NCBI GenBank assembly: GCA_948788915.1
Contig: CAQFOZ010000080.1
Coordinates: forward strand, 1-6,774
Source of the DNA: an uncultured Muribaculaceae bacterium
GTDB lineage: Bacteria > Bacteroidota > Bacteroidia > Bacteroidales > Muribaculaceae
Direction: 5' to 3'
DNA: 6,774 bases
Positions within the stretch are counted from its first letter, which is position 1. The number at the start of each line of letters is the position of its first letter. Below, one piece after another: positions 6,333 to 6,774 of the stretch. Made by a program: the position numbers and the translations under genes. The notes below the pieces were generated by a model. It saw only the letters and a list, made by a program, of their open reading frames with translations, was not told the origin of the DNA and did no database searches.

Positions 6333-6774
6333 ATGAAATACAATACAATACTTTTTTTATCATTCCTTATAGTCTTTTCAACGCAATTGTCGGCGCAAAA
6401 TGACTCTCCCGGCGCTGAAGTAACAACCATAGTGCAGCATGGTCATTACATCTACGACTTTGATGTCTCTTCCGACGGCAAATATCTTGTGTCGGCATGT
6501 GGACCGTCGATCGCGCTTTGGGATATAGAGAAACGCCGTATTATCAAAACAATATCCTCTCCCAATGACGGACGCGTAAGACTTCATCCTACCACCCCCG
6601 GGGTGATATATGTAACAGAACCTACAACAAAAGTACCAGATGAAAGAGCTTATATAGGTCTGAATATCTTCACGGGAGAAAAATCCGGAATGATAATGGG
6701 CAAAGATCTGCCAAAACGGAATTCATATCACGATGATTTTATATTAAAACTGAAAAACGGCAAGATATCTGTCA
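6333..6774 (+). CDS. Secreted WD40-repeat protein, C-terminus beyond the right edge
   Basis: The frame is open from the ATG at 6333 to the window edge, 147 residues. It starts with a signal peptide, MKYNTILFLSFLIVFS followed by TQLSAQN, with cleavage likely after LSA, so the protein is exported. Residues 34-73 form a clear WD40 blade: QHGHYIYDFDVSSDGKYLVS, then an ALWDIEKRRIIKTI end with the WD dipeptide at 63-64. A second, more diverged blade follows (RVRLHPTTPGVIYV, then LNIFTGEKSGMIMG at 110-123). WD40 propellers act as protein-binding scaffolds. Bacteroidota often join such N-terminal repeats to a further domain such as a caspase-like peptidase or an OmpA-like domain, but nothing here shows which, if any, follows. 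The start is set by the signal peptide; the ATG at 6328 is followed at once by a stop and is out of frame. Transcribed away from the transporter, with its own promoter. Confidence 0.85.
   Translation, partial: MKYNTILFLSFLIVFSTQLSAQNDSPGAEVTTIVQHGHYIYDFDVSSDGKYLVSACGPSIALWDIEKRRIIKTISSPNDGRVRLHPTTPGVIYVTEPTTKVPDERAYIGLNIFTGEKSGMIMGKDLPKRNSYHDDFILKLKNGKISV

Overview
The window looks like a chromosomal segment from a member of the Bacteroidales (Bacteroides- or Muribaculaceae-like). The reasons are an ECF sigma factor with a FecR-type anti-sigma factor, a secreted GH31 glycosidase, a Bacteroidales-style OPT transporter, start codons without strong Shine-Dalgarno sites, and a promoter matching the Bacteroidota consensus TTTG / TAnnTTTG. 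This placement is from gene content and was not tested by a search.

Layout. On the minus strand, reading right to left: an OPT-family oligopeptide transporter (4142-6115), a strong intrinsic terminator (4066-4123), a secreted GH31 glycoside hydrolase (1369-3954), an ECF sigma factor (737-1330), and a FecR-like anti-sigma factor (from 714, running off the left edge). On the plus strand, divergent from the transporter across a 217-nt intergenic region, a secreted WD40-repeat protein begins at 6333 and runs off the right edge.

How the genes may work together. The terminator separates the transporter from the glycosidase. GH31, sigma and FecR lie head to tail with gaps of only 38 and 22 nt, which suggests one glycan-responsive unit. 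In Bacteroidota, sigma/FecR pairs usually receive a signal from a TonB-dependent SusC-like transporter and switch on a polysaccharide-utilisation locus, so SusC/SusD genes would be expected just beyond the left edge. A hairpin spanning the GH31 stop codon could modulate read-through into the sigma gene. The transporter and the WD40 protein show no evident functional link to the glycan unit.

No clearly undescribed system is visible. The points most worth a second look are the GH31 with a WWLDWQQ nucleophile motif and a helical C-terminal extension, its placement upstream of the sigma/anti-sigma pair, and the palindromic divergent promoter with a short upstream ORF in front of the WD40 gene.
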